Below, piece by piece: positions 55,805-64,000 of a stretch of 64,000 nucleotides of DNA. The notes under the pieces were generated by a model. It worked only from the letters and a program-made list of their open reading frames with translations, had not been told where the DNA came from and made no database searches. The position numbers were made by a program, and so were the translations under genes. Origin of the DNA: an uncultured Alphaproteobacteria bacterium (GTDB lineage: Bacteria > Pseudomonadota > Alphaproteobacteria > Caulobacterales > Caulobacteraceae); contig CAIOSI010000014.1 in assembly GCA_903860975.1 (NCBI GenBank), forward strand, positions 33,357 to 97,356, written 5' to 3'. Each line of letters starts with the position of its first letter. Position 1 is the first letter of the stretch.

Positions 55805-56492
55805 GGGCCAGGGTGTAATATTGCGCGCCGATCGGCAGGGCGGTCATCCAGCGCTCCAATGGCCGCAACGCCGCCAAGGCACCAGGGAAGAAGCCGGTAT
55901 AGGCCGTCTCCACGTCCTTGAGCCCGGCCTTGGCCTGCCGACGCTTCATCTCTGCGGCTGAGATCAGGACGGCGTTTTCGTCGAACGCGCAGGTGTCGAC
56001 GATGTGACGCGTCACCGGATTGAGCGGGTTATGCTCGAAGATTACGATACGGCCGCCTGGCGCCAGCAGGTCTTTCAGCTGCGCGAACAGGTCGATGTGG
56101 CGCTCTGCCGGGATGTGATGGAAGACACAGGCTGAAAAGATCAGATCGAAACTCGCGTTCGCAAGGGGGATGCGATCGCCATCGTAGGGAATCGCCGTGG
56201 CTAGCGTCGGGAATCTCTGCTCGGCGATCGCCAGACTCTTTTCCGAAACATCGAGGCCTGTGAGCGTCGCGAAGGGAAAGGCCCTCACTAAATGCGGCCA
56301 AGCGTTGCCAATTCCCGCGCCGAAATCGAGAATGGCCTTGGGCTCGGCCAGACCCAGCTGCTTCCAGCGCCGCTGCAAGACCAAGGTTTTGGCGCGCGCG
56401 AAATACTCAGGGTCCTCACCGCTGATCCGCAAATTCTCAGAATGTGTAGCGAGATATTCATCGGCAAACTTGTCGAATTCAGCCTTATCCAT
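55797..56492 (-). CDS. Class I SAM-dependent methyltransferase
   Basis: A 231-residue methyltransferase with the AdoMet-binding motif ILDFGAGIGNAWPHLV near residue 54, motif II LTGLDVSEKSLAIAEQRF and post-motifs DLIFSACVFHHIPAERH and LAPGGRIVIFEHNPLNP. It resembles small-molecule or lipid-sugar methyltransferases found in polysaccharide clusters. ATG overlaps the GT2 stop by 1 nt. Substrate unknown; a surface sugar is a reasonable guess given the neighbours. Confidence 0.87.
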   Translation of the reverse strand: MDKAEFDKFADEYLATHSENLRISGEDPEYFARAKTLVLQRRWKQLGLAEPKAILDFGAGIGNAWPHLVRAFPFATLTGLDVSEKSLAIAEQRFPTLATAIPYDGDRIPLANASFDLIFSACVFHHIPAERHIDLFAQLKDLLAPGGRIVIFEHNPLNPVTRHIVDTCAFDENAVLISAAEMKRRQAKAGLKDVETAYTGFFPGALAALRPLERWMTALPIGAQYYTLARG

Positions 56493-57477
56493 CAGGCGGC
56501 CTTATCCGGAGGCGAAGGACGTCGACCTTGAGTTGCGATCTCATCGATAAGGAACAGCGGGCGGCCCTTCAGCTGCATATAGGCCCTTCCGACATAGGCA
56601 CCGATGATCGCCAGGCATCCCAGCTGGGAAATTCCGAAGAAGACCATGATCAACGCCAGGCTCGTCCAGCCCGGCTCGACTTTGCCCGTCAGAAAGCCGC
56701 CCAGGGCATAGATCAAGATCCCCACCGCGATCAGGATGCCGATCACTGCGAAGACAACGGCCGCCTTAAGAGGCGCTGTGGAAAAGCTGGTCACGCCATT
56801 GACCGCCAAACGCAGCATCTTGCGCAACGTGTAGCCTGTCTGACCGGCATATCGCGGATCGCGGTCATAAAGCAGTTCAGCCTGAGCGCCGCCGAGCCAG
56901 GCCACCATACCGCGTAGATAACGGTCGTGCTCCGGCATGGCGTTTAGCCGCTCGACGATCCGCCGGGACATCAGTCGGAAGTCGCCCGTACGACGGGGAT
57001 ATCCACCTCCGAGAGCCGCCCAAGGACGCGATAGAAGATCGCGGCCGTCGCCAGCTTGAGGCGGCTTTCGTCGGCTCGTGTCCGGCGTCGGCCATAGACG
57101 ACGTCATAGCCCTCATCCATCCGAGCCATCATCTGCGACAGGAGTTCAGGCGGATCTTGCAAATCGGCATCGATGATCATGACGCGTTCGCCGCGCGCCA
57201 GGCTGAGCCCTGCTGTGACGGAGAGCTGATGGCCATGATTGCGGGTCAGATTGACGCCCACCACGCTGGCGTGGCTATCAGCCAGTCGGCGGATCACCTC
57301 CCAGGTCGCATCGCGCGATCCGTCGTTCACCAAAATGAGTTCATAGGCGGCGCCGACCACTGCCGCCGCAGCGGCCATCGTCCTTTCGACGAACAAGGCC
57401 AAGCCCTGCGCCTCATTGAAGCAAGGCGCCACAATGCTGAGGGCGAGACGGCGGGTTGCGGCCGGGCGGGTGCTCAT
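56492..57477 (-). pseudogene. GT2 glycosyltransferase, DPM1/GtrB type, split by a frameshift
   Basis: Transfers a sugar to undecaprenyl phosphate on the cytoplasmic face. The first frame (57477-56971) carries the GT-A domain: LSIVAPCFNEAQGLALFVERTM, LVNDGSRDATWEVI, IDADLQDPPELL and DVVYGRRRTR. It ends in EVDIPVVRATSD then stop. The second frame (56971-56492) resumes MSRRIVERLNAMPEHDRYLRGMVAWLGG and the two C-terminal membrane helices. Inserting one C in the C-run at 56995-56998 (coding strand) joins them as EVDIPRRTGDFRLMSRR, the normal family sequence. So one base is missing, by mutation, slippage or sequencing error. The second frame's ATG overlaps the first stop (TGATG), so both halves could be translated. 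Confidence 0.88.
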
Positions 57478-57738
57478 GACCTATGAGTGCGCTACTTTGG
57501 CCGCCAGGTGCAACGGGTGCTCGCGGCTCATTAACTGCAGCAGGCCCGCCCAAACTCTGCCGTTCGGGCGGCACTCCAGGTTAGCCGAACGTCTTCTTTT
57601 CAGGGCCCGCGACATCCTAGATACCAAGACCGTCTTTTGAGATGGCCTCTTTTCATTCGGCGGGTCGAGCCGCAAGCGGGCCTTCAACAAGATCTGCAGT
57701 CCTTTTTTGCGACCCGATCGCGGCTTTGTTTGCAGTGC

Positions 57739-58086
57739 CTACCTGCGCCCTGCGGAGGGCTCAGAATAGGTCGCCATCAGATAGTCAGTGATGGCCTTGG
57801 CGGCCTCGTCCGGGATGGGCGCGCCATAGGCGTTGCGCATCTTGGTGACTTCATTCTGCCAGAAGGCGGCCGGCATGTGGGGCGGCTGGGTACTGACATA
57901 GTCAGCGGAATGACAGGTAAGGCAGTACCTCTGGGCCAGGTTGATACCCGGCGCCTCAATGAAACGTGAGGTCTCGGAGGGCGCGCTGTAGGGTTGCGGC
58001 GTCTTGCTTCCGGTCTCGCGGGCTGCGGCGCTCCCGGCTGTGGCGAGCGCCAGAAACGCGAGCAGGGTCTGTGCGAACGGGTTCAT
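57739..58086 (-). CDS. SorB-like cytochrome c subunit of sulfite dehydrogenase
   Basis: A 115-residue periplasmic monohaem cytochrome. A signal peptide (MNPFAQTLLAFLALATAGSAAA) precedes the haem motif CLTCH with a likely axial Met in PHMPAAFWQNEVTKM. In sulfite:cytochrome c oxidoreductases this subunit accepts electrons from the molybdenum subunit, here encoded immediately upstream with an ATGA overlap. An open extension to 58236 is a shadow of that gene. Confidence 0.88.
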   Translation of the reverse strand: MNPFAQTLLAFLALATAGSAAARETGSKTPQPYSAPSETSRFIEAPGINLAQRYCLTCHSADYVSTQPPHMPAAFWQNEVTKMRNAYGAPIPDEAAKAITDYLMATYSEPSAGRR

Positions 58087-59285
58087 GCCGCCACGACCCG
58101 CACGACGTCGGAGGCATTGCGCATATAGGCGCTGGGATTCCAATTGGCCGCTTGAGGCTGAAGGTCGCCGGCCTTGTTCCGAGCCCGCGCCACCAGCAGG
58201 TGCTCGCCGGGGTCCAGCGGCAGATGTGCCGACCATTCGCGGAAGGAAAATTGGCCATGGTCCTTGCCCAGCGCAGTGGGCTTCCAGGTCCTACCGCCGT
58301 CGCTCGACAGCTCTACCGCTTCGATCCCCGCCCCCCCGTCAAAGGCGATACCCCGCACGAGAACCTTCGGCGAGGCCTGGGCGGTCTGGCCGTCTGTGAA
58401 ATTGGTGATGAAGCTGCGGACATTGAGCTTGCCGATCGGCCGGGTCGCGCCTGCCGCGCTCGCGGCCGGCACGCAGGCGCAGTCGTTGTCCGGGATGCGA
58501 TAGGCCTTCTGCATCCAGTAACTCTGCGATTCCTGCTCAAGCACGGTCAGGTCCGTGAGATGCTTGACCCAGTAGGTGCCGTAGTAGCCTGGCACAATCA
58601 AACGCAGCGGATAGCCATTAAGGAGCGGCAGCGGTGCGCCGTTCATTTCATAGGCGAGCATCACCTCGCCATTTCGCGCGTGGTCGATGCCAAGACCCTT
58701 CACAAAATCCGCAACGGTGGCGATCTGCGGCCGGTCGGCTCCGTTGAACTCCACCGCGTGCGCCGACGCCATCACACCCGCCCGCTGCAGCAGCGCACGC
58801 ACCGAAACACCGCGCCAAAGGGCGTTCCCCATCATGCCTTCGCCGAGCTGCCCGCCCGCCACTCGGGGCGAGGAGAAGCCACGTCCGTTGCCGGAACACT
58901 CGTTGACGGCAGCGAGTTCGACGACCGGGAAGTCGCGGCGCAGATCCTCTAAACTAAGGTCTAAGGGCGTGTTCACGGCACCCAGCACCTTCACCCGATG
59001 GGTCGCTGCATCCAGCCCGCGCGGCGGGGTGCCGGCCAAGTGATAGCGCACGAAGAACGCATCGTTTGAAGTGAAGGCACCGTGATCGAACACCTCAAAA
59101 GGCGTCTCAAGTTGCGGCGGCCGCTCAGTCAGCACCAGCATCGGACGCTTTTCTGGATAAGTCTTTAGCGGTCGCTCGCCATTGCCGAATGGCAAGGCCA
59201 CCATCTGGGCCCGCGAGGAGCCAGCCGCAAATAGAGCCGCGGCACCGGCCAACACACGGCGTCGATTTGAGGAGTCTTTCGCCAA
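58083..59285 (-). CDS. SorA-like molybdopterin sulfite dehydrogenase catalytic subunit
   Basis: Periplasmic enzyme oxidising sulfite to sulfate. The 400-residue protein begins with a Tat-like signal (NRRRVLAGAAALFAAGSSRA) for export with its cofactor. The oxidoreductase molybdopterin domain includes AAVNECSGNGRGF, with the molybdenum-binding Cys, and LRLIVPGYYGTYWVKHL; the dimerisation domain follows (FDGGAGIEAVELSSDGGRTWKP). The TTG at 59285 is strongly supported by GGAGG at 7 nt spacing; an extension to 59417 has no support. Coupled to the SorB-like gene by a 4-nt overlap. Confidence 0.9.
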   Translation of the reverse strand: MAKDSSNRRRVLAGAAALFAAGSSRAQMVALPFGNGERPLKTYPEKRPMLVLTERPPQLETPFEVFDHGAFTSNDAFFVRYHLAGTPPRGLDAATHRVKVLGAVNTPLDLSLEDLRRDFPVVELAAVNECSGNGRGFSSPRVAGGQLGEGMMGNALWRGVSVRALLQRAGVMASAHAVEFNGADRPQIATVADFVKGLGIDHARNGEVMLAYEMNGAPLPLLNGYPLRLIVPGYYGTYWVKHLTDLTVLEQESQSYWMQKAYRIPDNDCACVPAASAAGATRPIGKLNVRSFITNFTDGQTAQASPKVLVRGIAFDGGAGIEAVELSSDGGRTWKPTALGKDHGQFSFREWSAHLPLDPGEHLLVARARNKAGDLQPQAANWNPSAYMRNASDVVRVVAA

Positions 59286-59560
59286 GGTAAATCCTCCGCT
59301 GACGCAGGAATAGTGACGTGAATTCTGGCAGAAGGCCATCTCGCCGTAAAAACCGACGTCGGTTGTCTGCGTGCGCATCTCTTGGAAGGCCAAAGAGGTG
59401 CGGCCCATTTGCTTCAAGATAAGCCCCCCGCAATAGGCTGGAGCGCGTCGCAGTCGGGGGACGTGGCCGCCCGCCAGTCCGTTGAATTTCCATCGCGCCT
59501 TATCGATAACCGGAACGACGGGCCGGTCTTCGGATCGGCGGCGGGCGATCTTTTTGCCGG

Positions 59561-60538
59561 TTACGGATCGACGCGTGGTCGCATGCGCTTCCAGTCGTCG
59601 ATGAAGGCCACAGCGTCGGCCACGAACCGGTCGGTTGCCGTCTGGCCCGCCGCAGCCGTGGCTGTTGCGGGATCAAGCTCGCTCCATTGGCCCATATCGG
59701 ACATCTCCCGGGTCGAGGAATGCTTGCCCGTTTCCTTGGCCTTCAGCGCCTCGGCCAGGAAAACCAGTTCTGCGGCCCGGTCGCCCTGCTGCATGCGCTC
59801 GTAAGTGCTTTTCAACTGCGGCGGAACCGTCAGGTGGGCCATCCGTGCAGCACCCAGATCAACCAGGTTCGGGGTCAGGTAAAGAGAGTCCGAGGTCTCC
59901 CCTACACCGCCGTGCCGATCAAACGGACGGGGCTTGGCCTGCGGCGGCGGCGACGTCGTCGCACGCGGCTCCCGCACGGTCTGAGCTGCCTGGTTCAGCT
60001 CCACGGCGATCCCGGGGGTTTCCTGGTTGATCCGGTCGACGATGAACCGGACCGTCGCCTCATTGCCGCTATGGGCCGTGAGAAACAGAATTCGCTTGAA
60101 CCCATGGCGGATAAGGCTCTGGGCCGCTTCCACATAGACCCGTTCGATTGTCTCGGACGACAGGGTGATCACCCCTGGGAACCCCATGTGATAGGGCGAC
60201 TGACCGGGCAGGAGGATTGGCGCCACCAACACATCGGTCTTCTGCGCAATCAACAGCCCCTTTTCTGTCCCGTTCAGATAATCGGTGCCGATCGGTCCGT
60301 GCCGTCCGTGCTGCTCGAGTGCGCCGACCGGGATGATCACCATATCGGTGCGCTTCAAAAGGTCCTCGACCTCCGGCCAGGTCATGTGAGGTAGGTAGTT
60401 CTTGATCTTCTGCTGGGTCCAAAGCGGATTCACCGCAGCCGCCGCCGGCCCAGCCGGTTGCGCCTTGCCAGGCGAAGCGCCCGCCAGAACGGCGGCGATC
60501 AAGATGGACGCGTTTGCGGCCCTGCTCAGCTTGCTCAT
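59561..60538 (-). CDS. Periplasmic creatininase-family amidohydrolase
   Basis: A 325-residue metal-dependent amidase of the creatininase superfamily. Family motifs are present: VIIPVGALEQHGRHGPIGTDYLNG (metal Glu, His and Asp), LFLTAHSGNEATVRF (usually NGHGGN; here TAHSGN) and FDRHGGVGETSDSLYL. A signal peptide (SRAANASILIAAVLAGASPGKAQ) indicates export, which is uncommon in a family of mostly cytoplasmic enzymes. ATG at 60538 has GAGGG 6 nt upstream. Substrate unknown. Same direction as the sulfite dehydrogenase genes but 275 nt away. Confidence 0.82.
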   Translation of the reverse strand: MSKLSRAANASILIAAVLAGASPGKAQPAGPAAAAVNPLWTQQKIKNYLPHMTWPEVEDLLKRTDMVIIPVGALEQHGRHGPIGTDYLNGTEKGLLIAQKTDVLVAPILLPGQSPYHMGFPGVITLSSETIERVYVEAAQSLIRHGFKRILFLTAHSGNEATVRFIVDRINQETPGIAVELNQAAQTVREPRATTSPPPQAKPRPFDRHGGVGETSDSLYLTPNLVDLGAARMAHLTVPPQLKSTYERMQQGDRAAELVFLAEALKAKETGKHSSTREMSDMGQWSELDPATATAAAGQTATDRFVADAVAFIDDWKRMRPRVDP

Positions 60539-60806
60539 GGAATCCCTCGTGGCCCAGCGCTCCGGACTCTGAACGACCATGACGCCTTGGCATACCCCCA
60601 TCGAAGCTAGGCCTGGCAAGTGGTTCGACAGCAGCCCTAGAAACAGGATGCTGAGCGCAGAGCTCGCAGACGAGACCCGCCGCTCGCTATGCAGCCTCCC
60701 TTCGACGCGCATTGGGACTGTCCTGTGTCAGGCCCGAGACGCAAAACCGCTGCAGACGGCAAAAACGGGCAATGCAGCGACAGTTCTGCCATAGCCGTTG
60801 GTCGAT

Positions 60807-62165
60807 TTAGTGGAGCTTCAGGCGAACGAAGGCCATGGCGCCCGTGGGATCGCTCCCATAGGCCGCAGCCAGCGCGCCGGGGACGAAACTGAACGCGTAG
60901 AGCCCGCCCAGGCCGAAGTTGAGGTGCGGCGAGAGCCGCCAGTCGTGGATCGCGCCCACGGAAACCTTAGCGACGCTGAACACCGAGCTGCGGCCCGTGG
61001 CCAAGGCGATCAGTTCGTTGTTCTGGATCTGCTCGGCGCGGCTAAAGATCGTCCAATCTCTATCGGTCTTCAGCGCGCTTTCCAGCACCCAGGCGTCAAG
61101 ATCGACTCCCTCGCTGGTACGCCGGCCCCAGGCCGCGGTGGTCGACCACCAGCCTAGATTGGCGATGGGGACGGTTAAGATGGCGCTAGCCGATGCCTTG
61201 CGCTGATGAATACCCGGCTGAAGCTGTTCTGGGCTGATCTCGTTGGCCCAGGAAGTTTGCAACGACCAGTTGGCCGTGGGATTCCAGGACAAGCGAACGG
61301 CGGTAGAATCCAGGGTGCCGGGCTCGATGTTGTAGCGGTGCTGATCCGGCTCGCGGGCGTTGTAGGCTGAGGCCTCGATCTTCCAGACATCGTGGATGAA
61401 GCCGGCCGTCACAACGCCGAATGAGATGTGGGTGGAGTCCAGCCAGTGGTGGCTGATCGGAGCCTCGGGACTGTCCATGATCGAGAGGCGGTGCATGAAG
61501 GCCGGCGGACCGAAGGCGGGCTCTCCTGGGAGCCCGACGTAGACGAAGGCGCTGTCGTCGAGCGAAAACCTGTGGCTGTAGGAGGCCGAAAGCTCCATGA
61601 AAAGGTCGTGCGGGTGTTGGCGGTCCACCAGCGGCGTCTTGCCGTCGGCGGTCTCCCCGGTGGCCTGCAGCAAAGGGTAACCCCTGGGCCCCATCAACGG
61701 CTCCGGGCTCAGCATGGCGCGTAGCTGCAAGGTCGCGTCCGCGCCGGCGGGGCGCTCAGCCATGATCATGAACATGCCGGAGGCAAAACGTTTGGTGTCT
61801 CCCCGCGGCCCGTTCTGTTGATCGTAGACCCCGTTCAGCAGGCCGTGGAACATGACCATCCAAGACCCCCGCATAAACTCAAATCCGGCGTGTTCGGTAA
61901 TGTCCGGCTGCCAGGACGTGCCCGACGCCTCGCGGGTCATCGCGTAGTTCCCGAGCGCTCCAGTCATGCTGTGGCTCATGTCCATGCCGGCCATGTCGGC
62001 CTCGGATGTGCCGGCGGCCTCCTGCGCGGAGACTGGGGCCGCAAACAACAGGGCAACAGCGCTGGCGCCAACAGTTAGCCCAATTATCGTCTGGTTCTTT
62101 TCAGACTTCGGGGCCGTTCGGCGGATTTTCGTCGCTGTTTGCGCAACATGGGATTTGTTGCTCAA
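60807..62165 (-). CDS. Outer-membrane beta-barrel-like protein of unknown function
   Basis: A product of about 452 residues. A long basic start is followed by a signal sequence (IIGLTVGASAVALLFAAPVSAQ), then a Met/His-rich segment (ADMAGMDMSHSMTGALGNYAM), and a body of alternating short strands rich in Trp, Tyr and Phe (GVVTAGFIHDVWKIEASAYNAREPDQHRYN, NWSLQTSWANEISPEQLQPG) that looks like a beta-barrel. Similar proteins are often found with copper resistance genes, but none is next to this one. A TTG at 62165 is my best start; the frame stays open to 62300 and the true start is unsure. Confidence 0.7.
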   Translation of the reverse strand: MSNKSHVAQTATKIRRTAPKSEKNQTIIGLTVGASAVALLFAAPVSAQEAAGTSEADMAGMDMSHSMTGALGNYAMTREASGTSWQPDITEHAGFEFMRGSWMVMFHGLLNGVYDQQNGPRGDTKRFASGMFMIMAERPAGADATLQLRAMLSPEPLMGPRGYPLLQATGETADGKTPLVDRQHPHDLFMELSASYSHRFSLDDSAFVYVGLPGEPAFGPPAFMHRLSIMDSPEAPISHHWLDSTHISFGVVTAGFIHDVWKIEASAYNAREPDQHRYNIEPGTLDSTAVRLSWNPTANWSLQTSWANEISPEQLQPGIHQRKASASAILTVPIANLGWWSTTAAWGRRTSEGVDLDAWVLESALKTDRDWTIFSRAEQIQNNELIALATGRSSVFSVAKVSVGAIHDWRLSPHLNFGLGGLYAFSFVPGALAAAYGSDPTGAMAFVRLKLH

Positions 62166-62905
62166 AGCCCTTTGATTTGTGTCTGTCTGGGTCACCTGCG
62201 CATGCCGTCGACGCGTTTGGAAATGGCGCAAACCGAGCAGGATCAGCGCCGTGGCGACGCCGATAAAGCTGCCACGTGCCACTGGATCGGAAATTGCCAC
62301 CGGAATGTCCCAACCTTCGTTTTGAGATCACAACGATAGGGCGGAATGTCGGCAATGTCCGCAGCTGCGAAAGCTCGCATCGGGAAAATCCGCTCGAAGT
62401 GGCGAACCTGGCGACGATCAGAAGGGCACCTATCGAGGCGCACAACGCGGCCGAAACGGCCGCAAAGGGTAGGCTGGCGATGGGAAAGGTCGTCAGGGGA
62501 GGTCCCCAGACCGCTGACATGAGTTCCTCTTGCGCCCGACCGGCCAATCGGGAAAGAGACAGCGCCCGGCCCAAGTCATCTTGCACAGCGGCATGTCCGT
62601 ATGTGGGGCTGCAAAGCGTGGCGTCGCTCGATTGCGCCATTGGCCGCCAGGGTCTCAAAGACGCAGCCGTCCGGATAAAGACCGCCGCGACCGGTGCTCT
62701 TGTCGCTCATGACACTTCCAATTCACCCCCGCCGGGCCGCCGAAATAGGTCAGGCCGCATCGCTTACCTACCGGCACTGGGGCCCGCGGCCGCTTGCCCA
62801 CGATGCTGCGGTTGAAGATTGCCGGAAACGGGCTGGAGGGCCATGATGGGGGAGCTTTGAGGGGCATCAACGCGATGTCGATCGGGCCGTGATTTCAAAC
62901 GACGA
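62166..62905. other. Stretch without a firm gene between the barrel-protein gene and the DsbA-like gene
   Basis: About 740 nt. Open frames on both strands (for example minus 62101-62658 and minus 62655-62870) have no recognisable domains or good starts. On the minus strand from about 62710 a short frame (MSDKSTGRGGLYPDG...) ends after about 44 codons. The interval may contain decayed genes and the barrel-protein promoter. Confidence 0.45.
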
Positions 62906-63580
62906 ATGACGCCAATCAAGGTCGTATATTTCTCTGATGTGCTGTGCGTCTGGGCCTATGTCGGCCTATTGCGCGTCGATGCGATTCTGCGGGCGTATCC
63001 GCAGCAGGTGCATGTCGAGCATCGGTTCTGCTCCATCTTCGGGGACACGGCCCAAAAGATACCGGCCACCTGGGGCGAAGTGGATGGGTATCGGGCTTTC
63101 AACGCCCACCTGCGCCATAGCCTCGAGCCATTTCCGGAGGTGAAACTGAACCCGCATGTGTGGACCGACGTGCGGCCTGCGTCCTCGATGAGCCCGCACC
63201 TGTTTCTGAAGGCCATCCAGCTGGCAGAGCGGGACGAGGCGTGCGCTCAGGGCACCTTCGAGGCCACAGCCCGAGCTATGCGTGCCGCCTTCTTCGAGTT
63301 GGGCCAGGACATCGCTGTCGAGCAGGTCCAGCATGAGGTGGCCCTGCAGGCGGGCGTCCAGCTTAGCGCAGTCGAGCAGTTGCTGCGGAACGGTCGGGCG
63401 CATGCTGCGCTTGCCAGCGACTACCAAGCCGCCACGACACTTGGCGTCCAGGGCAGTCCGACCTTTCTGCTCAATGACGGTCGACAGAAGCTTTATGGCA
63501 ATGTCGGCTACCGCATCATCGATGCGAACATCCAGGAATTGCTGCGTGAACCGAACCCCGATCAGGCGAGCTGGTGCTGA
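62906..63580 (+). CDS. DsbA-fold oxidoreductase (FrnE/2-hydroxychromene isomerase-like)
   Basis: A 224-residue thioredoxin-fold protein without signal peptide. The N-terminal VVYFSDVLCVWAYVGLLRVDAI matches FrnE-like proteins, where the motif is CPWC; here it is CVWA (Cys 14, Ala 17), so the second active cysteine is missing. The helical insertion domain and the C-terminal GVQGSPTFLLNDGRQKLYGNVGY (cis-Pro loop and strand) are normal. It could act as a monothiol or glutathione-dependent isomerase. ATG at 62906. No clear functional neighbours. Confidence 0.8.
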   Translation: MTPIKVVYFSDVLCVWAYVGLLRVDAILRAYPQQVHVEHRFCSIFGDTAQKIPATWGEVDGYRAFNAHLRHSLEPFPEVKLNPHVWTDVRPASSMSPHLFLKAIQLAERDEACAQGTFEATARAMRAAFFELGQDIAVEQVQHEVALQAGVQLSAVEQLLRNGRAHAALASDYQAATTLGVQGSPTFLLNDGRQKLYGNVGYRIIDANIQELLREPNPDQASWC

Positions 63581-64000
63581 GGCGACAGATCCGGGGCGAT
63601 CTGAAACGCACGAAAGCCCGATTTCCTCCTGAAACCGCGTCGGGGAGGTCGGCCGGTGAAATGGGGAGCAGACCGCCTAGTCGCGCGCTTGCGGCCGCGA
63701 TAGCGACAACGATATCTGAGTTCCGCCTAATGGGTATCTGTAGGGAATCGGGGATTTCTCACCCGCGATCATCATCGCCATCATCCCGCCGCCAGAAGGT
63801 TGAACTTATCGGGGCCTCCTGGTGGAGCCGAGGGGATGGGATCGCTGACGTGGGTACGGTCCCCTCGGCTCCACCAACTTCTTCTAAGAGGTTGGTTCGT
63901 CTCAGGAAATCCGCACTTCGTGAACCAGAAGCAGCCGATTGCTGCACCAACGTGGTTCACAATCGCCTCGCTGACGATGGGTCAACACGTTGTGACGAAA
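63581..64000. other. Right-edge stretch with integrase-like start region
   Basis: The last 420 nt hold no complete gene. The hairpins at 63820-63895 are listed separately. From a TTG near 63889 a plus-strand frame stays open to the window end, and its translation contains ADCCTNVVHNR, matching the RGCCTGVVHNR conserved in both integrase start copies of the arsenic island. At the DNA level GCTGCACC and GTGGTTCACAATCG are shared at the same spacing. A further integrase or related element may start here. Confidence 0.55.
63820..63895. repeat. Tandem hairpins ending in a tRNA-3'-like sequence
   Basis: TGGTGGAGCCGAGGGGA (63820-63836) pairs perfectly over 17 bp with 63860-63876 around a 23-nt loop. 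The second arm ends in GCTCCACCA, identical to the last nine bases of the tRNA-Ala at 1480-1555. A second hairpin (63874-63895) overlaps its CCA. No T-tract follows, so it is not a typical terminator. Confidence 0.75.

Noticed and set aside
62101..62658. 185-codon minus-strand frame overlapping the barrel-protein start
   Set aside because: Translation is unstructured and partly overlaps the supported gene in another frame; only a short hydrophobic stretch looks protein-like.
63811..63876. Possible tRNA or tmRNA ending in GGCTCCACCA
   Set aside because: The CCA-like end and a GGGGCC partner exist, but no D-arm, anticodon arm or TTCGA T-loop can be drawn, and no tag-peptide frame typical of tmRNA was seen. 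A hairpin explains it better.

Overview
The window reads as a chromosomal segment of an alphaproteobacterium, most likely of the Caulobacterales (Caulobacter/Phenylobacterium type). The basis is high GC, a run of alphaproteobacterial housekeeping genes (a TIGR02300 acidic protein, an lptC-lptA-lptB-rpoN-hpf-ptsN block, hsp20 followed by a DUF1150 gene, a GST-fold FzlA-like protein overlapping queG, a class I lysyl-tRNA synthetase) and family-level similarity of the proteins. This is inference from gene content; no search was run.

Layout. 1-1555: the 5' part of aroA (minus strand, running off the left edge), a TIGR02300 protein and tRNA-Ala(GGC). 1586-7255: an accessory island directly downstream of the tRNA, holding a tyrosine recombinase, an arsenic resistance cluster (arsH divergent from arsR-arsC-aqpS-arsC), a truncated Fic gene and an IS3-type orfA remnant. 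Two equally long (269 bp), about 92 % identical inverted copies of the integrase start region bracket it. 7309-8952: a PAS-EAL cyclic-di-GMP phosphodiesterase. 9485-10691: a small lipoprotein and an hsp20-DUF1150 pair with a ROSE-like RNA thermometer candidate. 10700-16616 (minus): envelope and nitrogen-PTS genes in the order rnd, lptC, lptA, lptB, rpoN, hpf, ptsN. 16733-23228: tRNA-Leu(CAG), an NDUFA9-like reductase, uppP, an aspartyl-hydroxylase-like gene with an orphan citrate-synthase tail, a CDF transporter, fzlA-like and queG.

23271-29745: sugar-nucleotide and surface-polysaccharide genes (rfbC, a GT2 glycosyltransferase, a mannose-1-phosphate guanylyltransferase, a GmhB-like phosphatase) interleaved with argE, an FKBP lipoprotein and ilvA. 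30278-39310: two tandem PaaI-like thioesterases, a PhnD-like lipoprotein, lysS, a large metzincin-like protease, and a MerR regulator with an acyl-CoA dehydrogenase and OsmC. 39388-42227: a frameshifted vsr gene, cysK and a cytosine-C5 methyltransferase. 42279-47313: a 42-residue secreted or membrane peptide, a D-aminoacylase-like amidohydrolase with a TauD-like dioxygenase, and recQ. 47367-54354: gyrB and recF (minus), divergent from polA.

54354-64000: a TIM-barrel hydrolase-like protein, a GtrA / methyltransferase / GT2 module whose GT2 gene is frameshifted in a C-run, a SorAB-like sulfite dehydrogenase pair, a periplasmic creatininase-family protein, a probable outer-membrane protein, and a DsbA-fold protein lacking its second active-site cysteine. 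The window ends in a 17-bp perfect hairpin finishing in a tRNA-like GCTCCACCA, followed by a third partial match to the integrase start region, so a second integrase-type element may begin at the right edge.

How the genes work together. The arsenic genes form a complete reduction and efflux path if the aquaglyceroporin is the exit route, because no ArsB or Acr3 is present. The lpt block with rpoN/hpf/ptsN is an ancestral housekeeping operon. recF-gyrB, polA, recQ and the damaged vsr with the methyltransferase form a DNA-maintenance neighbourhood. Four gene features are visibly broken or partial inside the window (fic, the second integrase copy, vsr, GT2) and one more looks like a gene remnant (the citrate-synthase tail).
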